Positions 62,043 through 64,000 of a DNA stretch of 64,000 bases are shown one piece after another. The notes under the pieces were generated by a model. The model did no database searches. It was not told where the DNA came from and saw only the letters and a program-made list of their open reading frames with translations. Position 1 is the stretch's first letter. Each line of letters opens with the position of its first letter. The translations under genes were made by a program, and so were the position numbers. Source of the DNA: Rhodopseudomonas telluris (lineage in GTDB: Bacteria > Pseudomonadota > Alphaproteobacteria > Rhizobiales > Xanthobacteraceae); NCBI RefSeq assembly GCF_042432815.1, contig NZ_JBHLWM010000008.1, positions 930,001-994,000 on the forward strand, given 5' to 3'.

Positions 62043-63068
62043 TCATTTCGGCGCGAGCCCGCCAAATTGCAGGACGGCGGCGACGATCACCACCATCGCC
62101 AGCGACAGCGGCAGGAACACCTTCCAGCCGAGCCGCATCAGTTGGTCGTAGCGGTAGCGCGGCACGATTGCCTTCGCCATCGCGAACAGGAAGAACATGA
62201 ACAGGACTTTGAGCGCGAACCAGACGATGCCCGGCACCCAGGTGAACGGCGCGTAAGGCACCGGCGGCAGCCAGCCGCCCAGGAACAGGATCGTGCCCAT
62301 CGCGCACATCGTGACGATCGCGACGTATTCGCCGAGCATGAACAGCAGATACGGCGTCGACGAGTATTCGACCATGAAGCCGGCGACCAGTTCCGACTCC
62401 GCTTCGACGAGGTCGAATGGCGGGCGGTTGGTTTCGGCCAGCGCCGACACGTAGAACACCACGAACATCGGGAACAGCGGCAGCCAGTACCAGCCGAGCA
62501 TGCCCCACTTCGAGTTCTGCGCCTCGACCACGGCCGTCAGGTTCAGCGACCCGACGCACAGCAGCACGCAGATCACCACGAAGCCGATCGAAACCTCGTA
62601 CGACACCATCTGCGCGGCGGAGCGCAGCGCCGCCAGGAACGGGTACTTCGAGTTCGACGACCAGCCGGCCATGATGATGCCGTAGACCGACAGCGACGAC
62701 ACCGCGAGGATGAACAGCACACCGACATTGATGTCGGCGATCACCCAGCCGGCGTTGACCGGGATGACGGCCCAGGCCGACAGCGCCAGCACGCAGGTGA
62801 CCAGCGGCGCCAGCAGGAACACGCCCTTGTTGGCGCTGTCCGGAACCGTCGGCTCCTTCAGCACGAACTTCAACAAGTCGGCGAAGGATTGCAGCAGGCC
62901 CCAGGGGCCGACCACGTTCGGGCCGCGCCGGATCTGCACCGCCGCCCAGATCTTGCGGTCGGCGAGCAGGATGTAGGCGATCGAGATCAGCAGGATGACC
63001 AGCAGCAACACGCTCTGGCCGATCACGATGAGCAGCGGCCACAGGTTGGTCATGAAGAAGTCAGCCAT
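62043..63068 (-). CDS. nuoH: NADH-quinone oxidoreductase subunit H
   Basis: NuoH forms most of the quinone-binding tunnel at the junction of complex I arms. The 341-residue protein has eight or nine membrane helices, ADRKIWAAVQIRRGPNVVGP in the first loop, AETNRPPFDLVEAESELVAG (with conserved acidic residues near the quinone site), and RYRYDQLMRLGWKVFLPL near the end. It lies nine bases after nuoG. Confidence 0.97.
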   Translation of the reverse strand: MADFFMTNLWPLLIVIGQSVLLLVILLISIAYILLADRKIWAAVQIRRGPNVVGPWGLLQSFADLLKFVLKEPTVPDSANKGVFLLAPLVTCVLALSAWAVIPVNAGWVIADINVGVLFILAVSSLSVYGIIMAGWSSNSKYPFLAALRSAAQMVSYEVSIGFVVICVLLCVGSLNLTAVVEAQNSKWGMLGWYWLPLFPMFVVFYVSALAETNRPPFDLVEAESELVAGFMVEYSSTPYLLFMLGEYVAIVTMCAMGTILFLGGWLPPVPYAPFTWVPGIVWFALKVLFMFFLFAMAKAIVPRYRYDQLMRLGWKVFLPLSLAMVVIVAAVLQFGGLAPK

Positions 63069-63077
63069 CGGTCCAGC

Positions 63078-64000
63078 CTATTCCGCCGCCGTCAGCATCT
63101 GGCCGGAGGCGAGACGGGAGCATTCCGCCATCACCGCGGAGGCCCGCGCGATCGGGTTGGTCATGAAGTAATCCGCAATCGCCGGCTTGAGCGGCGCCTT
63201 GTCGATGCTGCCGCCCGCGGCGGCCAGCGTGCGCACAGCGCCGGCATCGCCGGCCTCGATCTGGTCGACCCGCATCAGGTGCGGCACGGCGGCGAAGATC
63301 GCCTTGCGCAGCGCCGCGAGCGAGTCGTAGGGCAGCTTGGCGCCGAGCGCTTCCGACAGCGCGCGGATGATCGCCCAGTCCTCGCGCGCGTCACCCGGCG
63401 GGAACGATGCGCGGTTGGCGATCTGCACCCGACCCTCGGTGTTGACGTAGATGCCCGACTTCTCGGTGTAGGCCGCGCCCGGCAGGATCACGTCGGCGCG
63501 GTGTGCGCCGCGATCGCCATGGGTGCCGATATAGACGACGAACGCGCCGTCCGGCAGCTTCGTCTCGTCGGCCCCGAGCGCGAACACGACGTCCATCGCC
63601 CCTTGCGTGGTCATCTGCGCCAGGTCTTTGCCGCCCTCGCCCGGCACGAAGCCGATGTCGAGCGCGCCGACGCTGGAGGCAGCCGGATGCAGCACGGCGA
63701 AGCCGTTCCAGCCGTCCTTGACCGCGCCGATGTCGGCCGCGAGCTTGGCGGCCGCCGCCAGCAGCGCCGCACCGTCACGCCGTGACGTTGCCGCGGCGCC
63801 GATCAGCACGATCGGGTTCTTGGCGTTCTTCAGCGTCTCGGCGAAGGAGTGCTTGCCGGCCGCCAGATCCGCCAGCGTGTCGGCGCCAGCGCCGAGATAG
63901 TCGTACGAATAGGTCAGGTCGGCCTGCTCGCCGATCACGCCGATCGCCAGCTGACCCGTCCGCCAGCGCTTGCGGATGCGCGCGTTGAGGATCGACGCTT
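63078..64000 (-). CDS. nuoG: NADH-quinone oxidoreductase subunit G, C-terminal part (cut by window edge)
   Basis: NuoG is the large iron-sulfur subunit of the complex I hydrophilic arm. About 307 codons are visible, open to the window edge with no start. The segment RKRWRTG near the edge, YSYDYLGAGADTLADLAAG, VILPGAAYTEKSGIYVNTEGR and FPPGDAREDWAIIRALSEALG are typical of the C-terminal molybdopterin-oxidoreductase-like domain, which no longer binds molybdenum in NuoG. The N-terminal cluster-binding part lies outside the window. Confidence 0.95.
   Translation of the reverse strand, partial: ASILNARIRKRWRTGQLAIGVIGEQADLTYSYDYLGAGADTLADLAAGKHSFAETLKNAKNPIVLIGAAATSRRDGAALLAAAAKLAADIGAVKDGWNGFAVLHPAASSVGALDIGFVPGEGGKDLAQMTTQGAMDVVFALGADETKLPDGAFVVYIGTHGDRGAHRADVILPGAAYTEKSGIYVNTEGRVQIANRASFPPGDAREDWAIIRALSEALGAKLPYDSLAALRKAIFAAVPHLMRVDQIEAGDAGAVRTLAAAGGSIDKAPLKPAIADYFMTNPIARASAVMAECSRLASGQMLTAAE

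Overview
The window is a GC-rich stretch of chromosome from a Rhizobiales alphaproteobacterium. The gene content, codon use and gene order point to the Rhodopseudomonas/Bradyrhizobium group (Nitrobacteraceae), most likely a Rhodopseudomonas palustris-type organism. This assignment is by recognition, not by database search. Almost all of it is core housekeeping sequence on the minus strand. There are no rRNA or tRNA genes, CRISPR arrays, prophages or insertion sequences.

Layout: 0.1-7.4 kb (minus) holds rpoZ, rsh, pdxJ, acpS, lepB, rnc, era and a small membrane protein. 7.7-9.0 kb (plus) holds a NYN-domain protein and a family 5-like uracil-DNA glycosylase. 9.0-11.3 kb (minus) is a ComEC-like protein. 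11.4-16.1 kb has divergent glnS and gltX, then gltA. 16.2-16.8 kb (minus) is a Tat-exported deaminase. 17.0-32.0 kb (minus) is the envelope/translation cluster rpsB-tsf-pyrH-frr-uppS-cdsA-dxr-rseP-bamA-lpxD-fabZ-lpxA-lpxI-lpxB. It couples protein synthesis, UMP and isoprenoid supply, phospholipid and lipid A synthesis, and outer-membrane assembly.

32.2-38.5 kb (minus) holds a caspase-fold protein that has lost both catalytic residues, then dnaE. Just upstream of dnaE is an unannotated 32-residue membrane peptide gene. Its promoter carries two perfect GTTC-N7-GTTC LexA boxes, one in the -35/-10 spacer and one over the -10, and this is the most interesting object in the window. 39.0-43.2 kb is an accessory block: two paralogous secreted DUF3551 proteins flank a sulfur-scavenging operon (substrate-binding protein, SsuD-like monooxygenase, SfnB/DszC-like flavoprotein), and a FixK/FNR-like box lies in the adjacent intergenic region.

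43.2-46.8 kb contains a palindromic extragenic repeat, lolD, lolC and proS. 46.9-50.1 kb is a copper-handling operon (DUF2946, PCuAC, YcnI-like, CopC-CopD fusion). A 487-base gap at 50.1-50.6 kb contains a candidate plus-strand small RNA ending in a strong intrinsic terminator. 50.6-55.5 kb holds pncB, a DUF1467 protein, mce, rnj (RNase J) and birA. 55.5-64.0 kb is the distal complex I operon, nuoN back to a nuoG truncated by the window edge. Starts were re-chosen by codon, ribosome site and overlap, so several genes here are shorter than the longest open frame.
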